A DNA stretch of 64,000 nucleotides from NCBI GenBank assembly GCA_009763385.1, contig CM019824.1, positions 148,373,705-148,437,704 of the forward strand. The letters are read 5' to 3'. Origin of the DNA: Coix lacryma-jobi var. lacryma-jobi. Taxonomy: Eukaryota > Streptophyta > Magnoliopsida > Poales > Poaceae. The first letter of the stretch is position 1. Each line of letters starts with the position of its first letter. Made by a program: the position numbers and the translations under genes. Below the pieces are notes generated by a model, which saw only the letters and a list, made by a program, of their open reading frames with translations, had not been told where the DNA came from and did not search any database. This document shows positions 23,735-34,317 of the stretch, one piece after another.

Positions 23735-24515
23735 TTCTCCCTTCTTGAGCCTGTGATGAAAATTTTAAAGTCATTGCTCAGTGATATAGTCTGATGTTCA
23801 TTCGCTTGTAAGGTACTGGGCATGGCTGCTACTTATACCATGCAGTTTCGAAGGGTAAAACCAGTTGTGAGCATGCCTTGAAGCTCCAAGTTGATGAACA
23901 AATGATGATTGCTACGCTTTTAAGGCCTCCAAAAATCATGCTTCGTTCAAAAAAGATTCTTAGCTTCTGCATTGCTACTACAAATTTTTTTTGCCTGCTA
24001 AGCTTGGTTTCCTATTCTGTTTAAGTTTTATATATATTGGTTCAAAAACTTATCTACATTAGCCTCTAAAAATCCTGTCCTCGTTCAGACAAAGATTCTT
24101 GGCTTCTGCACTGCTACAATATACTTTTCCTGTCATTGTTTACAGGTTTGTTGGTATTTCACTTTATTTGGATTTGACCTCCTCTTTCCATCGCCTCACC
24201 AATGAGTTAACAGGTAGTGCATACCATACATGGATGAATGTGACCACACCACTATTTAGTCCCTGATGCCATTTGCCATTTTTTTTAACATTGTCGAGCC
24301 TGTGATGAAAATTCCATATCCATTGCTCAATGATATGATCTGATGTTCGTTTGCTTGTGAGGTACTGGGCATGGCTGTTATATCATGCAGTTTTTTAGGG
24401 TAAACCAATTCTTAGCATGCCTTGAGGCTCCAAGTTGATGATCAAATGATGATTTCAATGCTTATGAGACCTCTGAAAATCATGTCTTGGTTCAGAAGGA
24501 TTCTTGGCTTCTGCA
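23735..24515. repeat. Diverged direct duplication (about 230 bp each)
   Basis: The block 'GAGCCTGTGATGAAAATT ... GGTACTGGGCATGGCTG ... GCATGCCTTGA.GCTCCAAGTTGATGA ... ATTCTT.GCTTCTGCA' occurs at about 23745-23975 and again at about 24296-24515 in the same order. Many substitutions separate the copies. A third, shorter echo (ATTCTTGGCTTCTGCACTGCTAC) is at about 24087. It has no coding frame. Confidence 0.65.
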
Positions 24516-25543
24516 CTTTATAGTGAGGCTCTGTCCTCGACCTAACCCTAACAGTGGTATGCATGTTCTTACTGCTGAGGCTCGGCTAGAACGACTGCAG
24601 TGAGGGGCTTGCCAAGATCTTCCACAAAGGTGTCCAGCTGGCCAAGGCGTCAGACAACAGGCCCCAACACCCAAGTGGCAAAGCAGTGCCCCTGAAGGCA
24701 ACCTCTCCCTTCTGTGCTTCAATGGTTTGCCCCTGCTGTTGCGCAGTGAGCCATACGGCGAACAATTTATACTAATTAATGATTTCAAATTGATAGTGTT
24801 ATGTGTACTCTATTATATCAATTGATATTTTAGTTTGACAGCAATGAATTTTTTGGCCATATATAAATGTTTGATGACTATTATAAAAGAAATATTTGGT
24901 CATTTGGCATCTCTTGAATTAACATGACTCCTGGTAGCGTTATATGAGTTTTTCTTGAATTTACATAAGGCATATAGGTAGCTTTGCCTTGTCACATGTC
25001 TCAGGTGTTTGTTGGGGTTGGATGATGATAATCATGTTGTCTAAAACATACTGAAAGTGTCTCAGGCCTGATACCTATATTGTTCTTACAATTATAGTTG
25101 ATCCATTATCTGTCTTTGGATAGCAAACAAAAATAAAAGGGTAATGATTTTGCTATTAGGTCAGCCAACTCCTATTGTTAGCCTCTCCACCACCAGCAAA
25201 AAAAATTAGCAACCTGTTTTCTATGGCTCGTAGCCATTATGTTTGCAAGTGGTCAAACTTTGTTTATCTAACGAAAGCTGACTACTGTTCAAAACCGACC
25301 ACCTCAATTTTGATGGTACCGTTGTTTTCCAGTAATGTAACAGAACTTTGGAACTATAAGCTAGCCTTCACCTGTACACATTCTTTATTAGGATGTGCAG
25401 AGTTGTTGTTGGAAAGTGAATATGACTGAATAGAAGATTGGTTTGTCAAATTTTTCTGCAAGTAACTGAATGTACAAATTCTTTGTGCAATTTGATTTTC
25501 CACGCACCCACCCATGATTATGCAACGCTCTTATGTTTGTGCA

Positions 25544-25682
25544 GGTTGCAGAAAACAAATTTACTCGAATTAAGCGAGACTGGTGGTGGTATTTCGATGG
25601 AGCGGTTCAAAAAGAGGATCTGATTATGATTGGTGAGGGGAACAATGCTATGGAGGACCAGATTCATAACAAAAAAATTCAG
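25544..25682 (+). other. Exon-like fragment of an unidentified gene
   Basis: An AG acceptor (TTTGTGCAG, to 25543) and a GT donor (CAG then GTGTGC, from 25683) bracket 139 nt with an open frame reading VAENKFTRIKRDWWWYFDG and continuing through a polar stretch ending QIHNKKIQ. Base composition and residue use are more gene-like than the surroundings. I do not recognise the protein. No matching exon was identified next to it, so it is most simply a captured or orphan exon. Confidence 0.4.
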
Positions 25683-26182
25683 GTGTGCTTATTTGCTATC
25701 CTAAATTTTCTACTTGCTCCCAAACGTTTTCCCTGCATATTTATTATGGACAGCACTTATGCGTTGTCGATGGTTTGGACCAATTCATCCATGAGATGTA
25801 TGTGTAGTGTTTCATTAGCAAAGTTGTCAGTTCGCATAGTGGATGAATCGCTGATTCCTTTTTTAGGTCCTGTGCTAGGTAGTGTTTCAGTGCTCTACTG
25901 TTTTAGGTCAGAGCAGCATGTTATCAGTTCACAAAAAAAAATGCTTCGCTTAACTGAAATTGATACTGTTTTGGTTTCAATCTGAATTATTTCACAGCAA
26001 CTAGGTGATGTGTTTTTCAGTTGTTCAGTTTCAGACTTAGGAGTCAGGTACAACAGCGTGTTGTTGTTCTATTTTAAAGTCGACAATTGTGCTCCTCTGG
26101 TGTCCACTGTATTTTTTGACTTCACTGGTTCCCATGAGGGTAATGTAATGATTGGATCTTTTATTTTTCTCCTGAAAAACAC

Positions 26183-26346
26183 TTACTATTAGGCCAATAA
26201 AGTTTTTCATATGAGCTATTCAGGAGACAGTAAGACAATGATTTTGATTTTTAATGTATGTGCATTACTATTAGGCCAATAAAGTTTTTCATATGAGCTA
26301 TTCAGGAGACAGTAAGACAATGATTTTGATTTTTAATGTATGTGCA
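26183..26346. repeat. 82-bp tandem duplication
   Basis: TTACTATTAGGCCAATAAAG starts at 26183 and 26265; the two 82-bp units are essentially identical through ATGTATGTGCA. It is non-coding. Confidence 0.9.
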
Positions 26347-26865
26347 TCATGAAATGACAGTAAAACTAAGTGTACAACTATACGATGAATAATCATACAG
26401 CCTGGCCCTTCTGCCCTTGCGTGGTTTCCCCCTGCAGTGAGCCATACAGTGAGTAACTTTATAACTTTAGTTATAGTTATTTCAATCCATGCAAAACATG
26501 CCCTATTTCCTATTCGGTGGCCTCTTTCCTGTGTTTTCTAAAGTAAATTGTTTTCAAATTGTTGCTCAGCTACACTACACGAATTAAAGGCTTTTTGGTA
26601 CAATCGTGGGACGCTGGAACAGCCACAGACACGAGCACAACTAGAGGCTTTGTAGTAGTCTAATTCTCTATCTTTTACAAAGACTTCATAATATTAATAT
26701 TTCTTAGTGTATTTTATTTATTTATATTTAATGAGGATTTGTGTAATAATGATGTTCCAAACATTACGCTCGTAATTTTTTAAGTAAAGTGCAACATTTT
26801 ATACATATATTATTTTGACATTATTTTTTCTGTTGCAACGTACGGACATTTACGTACCATCTTTT

Positions 26866-27131
26866 TTTTTAAGGATGACGGGTTTTTAAAAGGCCTCAAA
26901 GACTTCCGATATCCGAGAATGGTCTCTGCCATTTGCCAACCCATACATACACATCTTTTTTTGAATGATGACGAATTTTTTAGAGGCTCCAAAGACTTTC
27001 TGATATTTGAGAATGGTCTCTGCCATTTGTCAACCCATACATACACATCTTTTAACGATGATGGATTTTTTAGAGACCCCAAAGACTTTTTGATATCTGA
27101 GAATGGTCTCTGCCATTTGTCAATATATTTG
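26866..27131. repeat. Three tandem units of 90-94 bp near the Helitron-like end
   Basis: GAGAATGGTCTCTGCCATTT occurs at 26915, 27009 and 27099 (spacing 94 and 90). Each is preceded by 'AAAGACTT..GATAT' and a 'GATGA.G.ATTTTTTAGAGG' variant. The units encode similar short peptides on both strands by repetition only. The array ends about 60 bases before the Helitron-like 3' terminus. Confidence 0.8.
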
Positions 27132-27194
27132 TATGGTATAAACCTAAAGATGCTCAATTTCACTCGACGCGCAGGGGCGCGCCCTTTTTACTAG

Positions 27195-27838
27195 TATCCA
27201 TTAAGCAGCAGGAGCCAGGAGCACCCTAAAGATTCATGTTTCAGCAAGTTGAGGTACGTACATTGAAAAGAACAGGCTAAGTAAATAGGAGAGAAGTAAT
27301 AGGCAGTAATCAACACAAAGAGCATATAATTTTTCTCTTTTCGTCTATGAAGCAGTCAAGCAATGTGTGTCAGGATCATGCTACTCAATAAATTCTTCGT
27401 GCATAGGTAATGTACTGCTTTTCTTCGAAATCAAAATCAAATCATATCAGATCAGGTATCGTTTAGCAAAAAAAGATAACGACAAGCAAAGAAAGCAAAT
27501 AAAGAAAGCAAAGATAATTTTTGACTCACCTCAGCGGTTGCAGGTGAAGTCAGTTTCGTCCTCCACGACAGCAACATAAGGTTAGGCTCTTGACAAAATC
27601 GACGTTGTAGCCGCCGATAACAGCACCTGCTCCTCCAGCTCGAACGGAGACCATCCATACGGGAGCCACAGAACTGAGTACAGGGGGCAGCCAGACTCGG
27701 GGAAGCGACAGCTGGACAGTGGCCGGCCGCTGGGCGGCGGCTGAAAAACCCTAGTCACGGCGTTGCCACATCGTGCTTCGCGTCTGCCACTCTAGTTCAC
27801 GGATCGGGGGTGGAGTTGAAGCGGCGGCGAGTCAGCCT
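27195..27838. other. Intergenic stretch, nothing firmly recognised
   Basis: A GC-richer patch at 27540-27790 has splice-like strings (TGACTCACCTCAGCGG) and might be the edge of a decayed minus-strand first exon, but no protein family could be read. Confidence 0.25.
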
Positions 27839-28545
27839 GGTATTCGGTAATTCCCTTTTCGGTTACTCGGTACCTCGGTAAATTCAGTTCCTGAGAAATT
27901 GGTATCGATCGGTTCCTAAAATAATTCGGTACCGGTTCGGTTCGGTATCGGTAAATTCGGTTCAGTTCCGGTATTTACCGAACAGTACCGAACTAATCAT
28001 ATATAAGATGTAATGACATGTTTAAAAACTAATTTTGACATGATTTCATAGATAATAATAGTGCAAAATACATGTACATGTAAAAGTCCATAAGACTATA
28101 CTCCCTCCGTCCCTAATTGACCGTCGCCGTTGGTGTGCGTGCCACAAGTTTGACTCAATTTATAGCAAATGTGTGCAACATTTGTATCTCCAAATAATTT
28201 TTTTAAAAAAACTAGATTCAAATATCTATCCAACGATACTAATTATGTAGCATACATATTAATATTTTTTAATATATATTTAGTCAAAGTTGTTTCTTGG
28301 CAAGCACAAACGACAGACATTTAGGGACGGAGGGAGTAAGTATGAGTGCCAAAAATACATAATATAATAGTCTATAATAGTACAATAAATAATATAACAA
28401 CACTCAAACTTATCACATTTCAGCTAAATTCGGTAATTCGGTTCGGTTCGGTAAACCTCGGTAAATTCGGTTCCTGAGGAATAAAAACCGAACAGGAACC
28501 GGATTTTTCGGTTTCGGTAATTTTCGGTTCGGTTCTCGGTATTTG
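27839..28545. repeat. Two TTCGGT-rich blocks flanking a 440-bp spacer
   Basis: Blocks at 27839-27995 and 28430-28545 are built from TTCGGT/CGGTTC strings and share the direct order TTCGGTAATTC, then CTCGGTAAATTC, then GTTCCTGAGRAAT. Short inverted copies (ACCGAAC, GAACCG) occur in both. The arrangement resembles subterminal repeats of a non-autonomous DNA transposon. No terminal inverted repeat or duplication could be fixed, so the class is left open. A Stowaway MITE lies in the spacer. Confidence 0.5.
28101..28336. mobile_element. Stowaway MITE, 236 bp, well preserved ends
   Basis: Ends CTCCCTCCGTCCC and GGGACGGAGGGAG are perfect inverted repeats of 13 bases, flanked by TA on both sides (28099-28100, 28337-28338). 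This is the Tc1/mariner-derived Stowaway signature. It has no coding capacity. Confidence 0.95.
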
Positions 28546-28740
28546 GTGCCCAGGGCGAGCGGCGAGGGAGTTGCGTGTTTTTTTTGGGATGGTGTCGCAG
28601 GCGTGGTGGTGTGGCGGCGGGGCACGGTGCTGCAAGCGCCGAAGATGTGCGGGCGTGGTGGGGCTGAGGAGGAGTGTGAGAAGCCTGACACAAACTTCTC
28701 ACATCAGCCATCAGATCTAATCTAAGTATTTTATTAGCCT

Positions 28741-28993
28741 TTGATTTTAATGAAGACGAATTTCTATGTACGTTTTTCTAGGTGTACAATGGTTGACACT
28801 CTCAGCGGAGGATGTTTTTGTGGGTAGATCTAAAATAATTTAAGTGTTCCATTATAGTATGGATGGATTTGATTTTAATGAAGACGAATTTCTGTGTACG
28901 TTTTTCTGGGTGTACAATGGTTGAGACTCTCAGTGAGGGATGTTTTTGTGGATAGATCTAAAATAATTTAAGTGTTCCATTATAGTATGGATA
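28741..28993. repeat. 128-bp tandem duplication
   Basis: TTGATTTTAATGAAGACGAA starts at 28741 and 28869, and both units continue through GATCTAAAATAATTTAAGTG to TATAGTATGGAT with few differences. It is non-coding and AT-rich, next to a decayed Stowaway-like element. Confidence 0.9.
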
Positions 28994-29199
28994 AATAATT
29001 GTCGTCGTTGGTTTATGTGCCACAAGTTTGACTCAATTTCTAGTAAATACGTGCAATATTTAAATTTGTTAGAAAACTAGATTAAAAAATCTTTTTAATG
29101 ATACTAATTATATATAATAAATATTAATATTTTTTAATATATATTTAACAAAGATGTTTATTGGAAAGCGAAAACATGGTTACTTAGGGACAGAGAGAA
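28991..29199. mobile_element. Decayed Stowaway-like MITE related to 28101-28336
   Basis: The internal string 'TGCCACAAGTTTGACTCAATTT' and the 'ATTAATATTTTTTAATATATATTTA' region match the well-preserved copy at 28101-28336 in order. The right end is TTAGGGACAGAGAG; the left end is degraded. It is an older family member. Confidence 0.65.
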
Positions 29200-29509
29200 C
29201 TTGCCTGTGGGGAAATCAGTCCACCAAGATCAAATTCTAGAATTATAATAGAACTGAAAAAATGAAACAACATTATTTAGTAGACAATGATCGTTAATAC
29301 TATGATGCATGTGATGATGACTCTGGCAATTTCAAGATCCGTCCGACTCGATCTTTTAAGTTCATAGATGTAAAGTAAAAATGCATGATTTAACTTGTCC
29401 TAAAAAAAACTTGACCGTTTGAGTTTTGTCATTATTTATTAGGCTATATTAAGTTTGACCCAATCTATATACTTCGAAGATTATTTACATTTATGATATT
29501 AAATAGGTA

Positions 29510-29743
29510 CCTCTCAGTCCGTAAATAACCATAGTTTTCGCTTCCCGATAAATATTTTTGATTAAATATATATTAAAAATATTAATATTTATTGTACATA
29601 ATTAGTGATTACTAGAAAGATATTTAGATCTAATTTTTTAACAAATTTATTTAGAGATATAAATATTGCAGTTATTTACTACAAAATAAATTAAACTTAC
29701 GGTACGTATACTAACACTGATAATTATTTAGGGAGAGAGAGAG
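29510..29743. mobile_element. Stowaway-like MITE, opposite orientation
   Basis: The left end CTCTCAGTCCGTAAATAACC and right end TTATTTAGGGAGAGAGAGAG are degenerate Stowaway ends with flanking TA. The inner TATATTAAAAATATTAATATT is the complement of the inner sequence of the copies at 28101 and 28991, so this copy is inverted relative to them. Confidence 0.65.
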
Positions 29744-29910
29744 TATATTACAATAAAAACATATTTCGTAAATAATGTGATAAAAGAGAATGACTCTGTT
29801 CATTTGAATTTATCAGTTGACTTATTAGTTATACTATAACTTATTCTCTTTTATAGGATGCTACCAAAGTAGCTGAAATAAGTTTAAGCAAAGTAGCCCT
29901 CGATTTTTTT

Positions 29911-30163
29911 ATTAATAACCCAATTAAATAAGATATTTCAAAAACAACACTGTCCAATTTTTTTTTCAAAACTAACCCATGGCGCGACAAAAAGCGTTAG
30001 CCGCGCCATGCATGGCGGCGCGGCAAAAGCGCCACCGTGACACCGCCCGGCCACACAGGCCCGGGTGGGGCCCGCTTGCCAGTTTGCCGCTCTAGGCGAG
30101 CTGGCGCGGCTAGTGCGTTTGCCGCGCCAGGCGGCTTGGCGCGACAAAGCCCATCTAGATCTG
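29911..30163. repeat. Left terminal inverted repeat of the MULE
   Basis: The outer third is AT-rich (ATTAATAACCCAATTAAATA). The inner part is built of GCGCGGC/GCCGCGCC motifs interleaved with AAA/TTT (GCGCGGCAAAAGCG, GTTTGCCGCGCC). Its partner is 50941-51185. In Mutator elements the TIRs hold the transposase-binding site and the promoters (family knowledge). Confidence 0.8.
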
Positions 30164-30534
30164 CCGCACTAGTCTTCTTCCTCCTTCCTCCTTTTCCTCG
30201 TCCGGCCGCCCATCCCGCCGCCGCCGCCGTGCCTGCCCGTCCCGCCGCCGCCGCCGTGCCCGCCCGTGCCCCTCCTCCGCCGCCTTCCTCGCCCGCCCGT
30301 CTTCCCCCTCCTCCCCCGCCGCCTGCTCGTTGGACCGGGGCGGACTGCCCTCCTCAACCGCCTCCGTCCATCCAGCCGAACAGGCCCGGCGGCCAGCGAC
30401 CGCCCCCCTCCCCTCGATCGGCAGCTCCCCAGCTCAAGCACCCCAATCTCAGGTTAGTTTTGTTAGTTCATTTTTGTTTTTGTTATTTTTTGTTAAAGTT
30501 AGCTAGTTATTTATTTAGCAAAATGTTAGTTAGT

Positions 30535-30718
30535 GACTTAGGTTAGGTAGTTTACTGAGTTAGGGTTAGTTAGTGACTTAGGGTTAGGGTTAGTGAAATA
30601 GATTAGTTAGTGACTTAGGGTTAGGGTTAGTGAAATAGATTAGTTAGTGACTTAGAGTTAGTGAAATAGGTTAGTTTAGTGAGTTAGGGTTAGGTAGTTA
30701 GTGACTTAGGGTTTGGTA
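30535..30718. repeat. GTTAGGGTTAG-type tandem repeats in the MULE leader
   Basis: Units close to 'TTAGTGACTTAGGGTTAGGGTTAGTGAAATAGA' repeat with a period of about 37-38 and then shorten. They are upstream of the transposase gene. The pieces TTAGGGTTAGGG look telomere-like, but the plant telomere unit is TTTAGGG, so this is a coincidence of a local repeat. A 3' continuation (GTTAGTTAGTGACTTAGGGTG) resumes at about 31501 beyond the inserted retroposon. Confidence 0.75.
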
Positions 30719-30719
30719 G

Positions 30720-31500
30720 TTTTTTTTGAGACGAAAGAAGAATTGTATTAAAATATAGCTGGGTACATCATCACATTACAAGCACTCTGGAAAAAACATA
30801 TATCCAGAAACTGATTTTCATCTATATTGCACCCACACTGTGAATAGCTCAAACTCTCAAATCCAAACCTATTTGACGCTTCATATGGATGACCGCACAG
30901 GCAAATACTCGGCAACAATTGTTTTAGGCCAGACAATAGATGCCCAACGGACGACCAACATTCCTGCAGGTGGAGTTGAGAAACATCTTCTTTCTCGTGT
31001 CTTCCTTCTTCTTCTTTCTGCCACCGAAGAGTGAGGAAGACTGATCTGAAACTTATTCTCTCTAGTCCTTCATTGTGGCCAGATCTAACCACAACAAAAC
31101 AGAGAAGAGACTGGAGAAAATTATTCCATGACAACGACATCATCTCCGCCTTGATGCCGCCATCTGGAAACACAAATCTCCATGTCGTCATGCTGGTGAA
31201 GATGCTGACGCCGAAGTTGTCGCCCCCATCTTCAATGAAGCCGTCATGGAGAAGACAATTCCATCCTTTCCCTTCTTCGTCACCGAAGAGGAGAAAGAGG
31301 AGATAAATCTCCAATACCACAATACTTGGCATGGAGAGACTCAAACCCTAAAAATCTTGATCTACTAGTAAAAAAGTATTAAAAGCGATGGATCCCCACC
31401 CTCTCCAGCCTCCAGCATAGGCCGGAGGGAGGAGAGAGGGGGACCAACGGAGGGGACGGCGGCGGCGCTCCGCGCGGTGGGAGCGGCGGTGGCCTACGCA
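30720..31500 (-). mobile_element. Retroposon-like insertion with a poly(A) end on the minus strand
   Basis: The plus strand begins with a T-run (30720-30728) then GAGACGAAAGAAGAATTGTATTAAAAT; read on minus this is a 3' end ending in TTCGTCTC and an A-run, usual for plant LINE or SINE copies. It interrupts the GTTAGTGACTTAGGG repeat tract, which continues on the far side. The far end is a GC-rich CCACCGCCGCTCCC-type sequence on minus. A 198-codon minus open frame (30748-31344) shows no family I recognise. No clear duplication was found. Confidence 0.45.
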
Positions 31501-31715
31501 GGGACTTAGTTAGTTTAGTGCTCTAGGTTACGTTAGTTAGTTAGTGACTTAGGGTGTTAGTGAAGATATGTTAGTTAGGGTATTAGGGTATTTAGTTAGG
31601 GTATGACGAAATGTTACTGAAGACATGTTAGTGAAGCCAACTTAGTTAGTAGTTATGTCATTCGTTACTTTAGAGAAGACATCACCTGACCTTAGTTGCA
31701 CAATTTATTTTGTAG

Positions 31716-33238
31716 ATGGACACTGTAGTCAGATTGTTTTATGGAGGCACAGTTAGTACACGAGATGGGTCGTTTGATGCGAACATGGAAGAAGAACTCA
31801 AAGTATTTGATGAGCGTCCTCCTTTTACGGAGCTTGTGTTGCGTCTGAAGGAAAAGTTTGATGGTGATTTGTCATTGAAAGGGAGATTTGACAGTGGCAA
31901 GAGTAGGGCAAACTATGTGTTGATGCCTTGCGCAATCAGGCCGATTGGGCAAAATACCAGAGGATCGTTATGACATCCAATTCGACCATGGCCGAGATCG
32001 TGGTAGAGGATGGTTGGAGGAAGCAGGCAGAGGAAGAGGATGATGACAACGAAGATGAAGAACAGGAGGTAGGGGATGATGAGGATGCAGCTCCAATGAG
32101 TATGGACGTTGATGGTCACCCCACGCAGGAGACGGGCTATCCATCTGAAAATGCCCACGCTGACGTCGGCCAAATAAACAATGATTTTGATGTAGCCGAC
32201 CTAGAGCGGCTCGAGCAGGAGGAGCAGGAGGCACAAATGTTTGATGAACACTATGATTCAGTTTATGACGAAGAAGAGGACAGTTATCTTTCTGCTATGC
32301 CAGAACCGGTTCGTGTTATTCCACAACCGGTTCGTGTTATGCCACAACCGGTTCGTGTTATGCCACAACCGGTTCCTCAAAATATGCAGCCTCCAGGGAG
32401 ACTAGTCACTGATATACCCGAGGATCATACACCTTTTGACGCGTGGCAGCGTTTGAGCGAAGCACAATATTATGTTCCGCCTGATCCTTACACTGAGACA
32501 GAGCTGCAGCAATTGAGGTCGGTTCACATGCAATTTAGAGGTGTTCCCGGTTATAGGGATGTCAGTATGGTGGATCAGACAGTTTGTGATAGTGGGTTGA
32601 ATTGGTGTAAGGCAACACTGCATAACCATAAAGATTGGATTCTTCAGAAGGGTATGATTTTGAACACTATGTCTGAGCTGAAGCTTTTCCTTCAGTACTA
32701 TGTTGTGCATCATCATCGACCGTACACCGTCACCCATTCTGATATTAATTTGAGGTACCACGTGAAGTGTATGAGTAGAAGTTGTCCGTGGAGGTTGAAT
32801 GCTCGCAAGAGAACTGATGGCAAATGGAGGATCGGTAAAGTAGTACAACCACATACCTGTTTTACAAATGAGGGACAAGAAGAACGTCCTCAGTTGACGG
32901 CAAGATACCTTGCACGACGCATTTTGGCATTTGTTGACGATGATGCCGACGTATCTGTTTCATAATTGATTATCTCCATATTTGGATTCACAGGCTATAA
33001 GGTGACTTATGGCAAGGCGTGACGTGCGAAGCAGATCGTCCTTGCAATTCATTGGGGTGGTTGGGATGAAGCGTACAACAGGATTCCACAAATTTTGTGT
33101 GCAATGACGCACTATAAACCTGGCCTGAAATGGTTTACACACATCAGTGGACAGTATATAGACCGCAACACCGGCAAGGTTACACACATCCACGGATTCC
33201 TTGTTATTGCGTTTGCGGAAAAAGACAGGAAAAACTAA
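31716..33238 (+). pseudogene. mudrA-like: mudrA-type MULE transposase, truncated and frameshifted
   Basis: The N-terminal part (from 31716, MDTVVRLFYGG) leads through an acidic linker with a PQPVRVMPQPVRVMP repeat (about 32305-32375). The MuDR DNA-binding-type domain follows: KGMILNTMSELKLFLQYYVV, then CMSRSCPWRLNARK, W(R)IGKV and QPHTC (about 32650-32860), the C-x4-C...H-x-C arrangement of the family. Breaks seen: a one-base-type frameshift near 31928, a TAA at 32963, and a TGA within 'YGKA.RAKQI' near 33021. The reading then reaches 'LKWFTHISGQYIDRNTGKV' and stops at 33238. The DDE catalytic core and SWIM zinc finger that should follow are absent. It would be expressed from the left TIR. 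Confidence 0.8.
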
Positions 33239-33276
33239 AAAACACTTCACTCGTTAGGCAACTGACAAAGCAGTGT

Positions 33277-33425
33277 GCGCTTTAGCCGCGCCAAACCTGG
33301 GGGCGTGGCAAACGCTTTTGCCGCGCCACGCCGCCTGGCGTGGCAAACGCTTTTGTCGCGCCACGCCGCCTGGTGCGGCAAAAGTGTCAGCCGCGCCTCC
33401 AGGTTTGGCGCGGCAAAACCCCATT
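33277..33425. repeat. Internal array of the TIR motif between two MULE genes
   Basis: Six or so GCCGCGCC / GGCGCGGC / GGCGTGGC units separated by AAACGCTTTT-like spacers, the same vocabulary as the inner part of both TIRs. It lies 40 bases after the transposase remnant and about 250 bases before the ATG of the first GRF-like gene. It may be a duplicated TIR piece serving as a second promoter, or the junction left by an internal deletion; the sequence alone does not decide. Confidence 0.7.
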
Positions 33426-33676
33426 GTGCTCAGTGTAGGGTCCTGTTCTCATTAGTGCTATGCAGTGTATAGCCTTTTCAGTGTATAGGCTTTTCAGTAT
33501 ATAGACTTTTCAGTGATTAGATTTTTCAGCGAATAGCCTTTTTCAGTTGCAATAACTACACTGACAATGCTGCAGAGATATTTCACAACTTCAAAACCAG
33601 GGCTCTGCCTATATAAACCCAGTGGTGTCTTGCATATTCAACAACTTCAGCAGAGCTTGTGATGTTCGTAGTAGAG

Positions 33677-34317
33677 ATGTCTGGAGGTTTGTCCAATGGT
33701 GGGAGAGGAAAGGGTGCAAGGAAGGGACCTCCCATTGTGTGGGAGGGCTCTCTTGGTCCTGATTCCTTCTTAGAGGCACTATATAAGTTTCCCGTTGAGA
33801 GCAAAAAGGATTTCACCAGGGAACATCCTCTTAGGGGATACGATAACCGCCTAGAAGACTGGCCAAAATGTCACCATGGTGAGGACTGTTTGGTGCAGAT
33901 GCTCCACGACGACTTGGAGGCGGGGCGACATTTCCTCAAATGCCCGCGAGCATGGTTAACTCTATTTAATTGTTGTTGTTATGCCTCTAATATTTACTAA
34001 TACTTAGTCATTTTGTGAATGTCAGTCTTCTATTTCTGAAGAAAACTGCGGCTTCACCAGATGGGTGGATCCTCCTCCAATATGGCCGCATCAGCAATAC
34101 ATCTATTATCTGCAGGGTCGTATCGACGATCTTGAAAGAGAAGTTAAAAGCATGCTCAAGGACTATGATGATGACGACAACGATGGAGGCGGTTCAGATG
34201 ATGCAATATGCCTTGATACATATTGCAACTGCCCGCATCACAAGAACACGGGGCCTCCACCGCCGCCACCACCACCACCACCACCACCCGTAATGGGAGG
34301 CTATTGCGGAGAAGGGT
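33677..34317 (+). pseudogene. MULE-borne GRF-zinc-finger-like gene, C-terminus split by the Gypsy element
   Basis: Exon 1 (33677-33955) contains WPKCHHGEDC and GRHFLKCPRAW; exon 2 (from 34026) contains ENCGFTRWVDPP. C-x5-C, GRxFxxC and C-x-F-x-RW in this order match the GRF zinc finger, a nucleic-acid-binding module common in plant transposon-linked proteins. A heptad-type helix (QGRIDDLEREVKSML), an acidic run and a 12-residue polyproline tract (about 34258-34290) follow. The Gypsy element inserted after GGYCGEG; nine more codons and TAA lie beyond it (49457-49484). The expected intron donor after exon 1 reads TT instead of GT, so splicing is probably lost. Function is unknown; it stands where mudrB would in MuDR but shows no resemblance to MURB that I can see. 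Confidence 0.65.

Larger units (their letters stand above)
21668..27194 (+). mobile_element. Possible Helitron body ending in a Helitron-like 3' terminus
   Basis: At the right end a CGCGC/GCGCG hairpin with loop AGGG is followed nine or so bases later by CTAG and then T (27191-27195), matching the Helitron 3' rule (hairpin, short spacer, CTRR, T). The block to the left contains a GC-rich leader-like segment, an exon-like fragment with splice borders, and duplicated pieces, as in gene-capturing Helitrons. The 5' end is unproved; TTCTCTCCTAC at about 21677 is only a candidate. Treat the left boundary as unknown. Confidence 0.35.

Noticed and set aside
30545..30718. Interstitial telomere repeat
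   Set aside because: Units are TTAGGG/GTTAGTGACTTAGGG mixtures with a 37-38 bp period; plant telomeres are TTTAGGG. It is a local tandem repeat.
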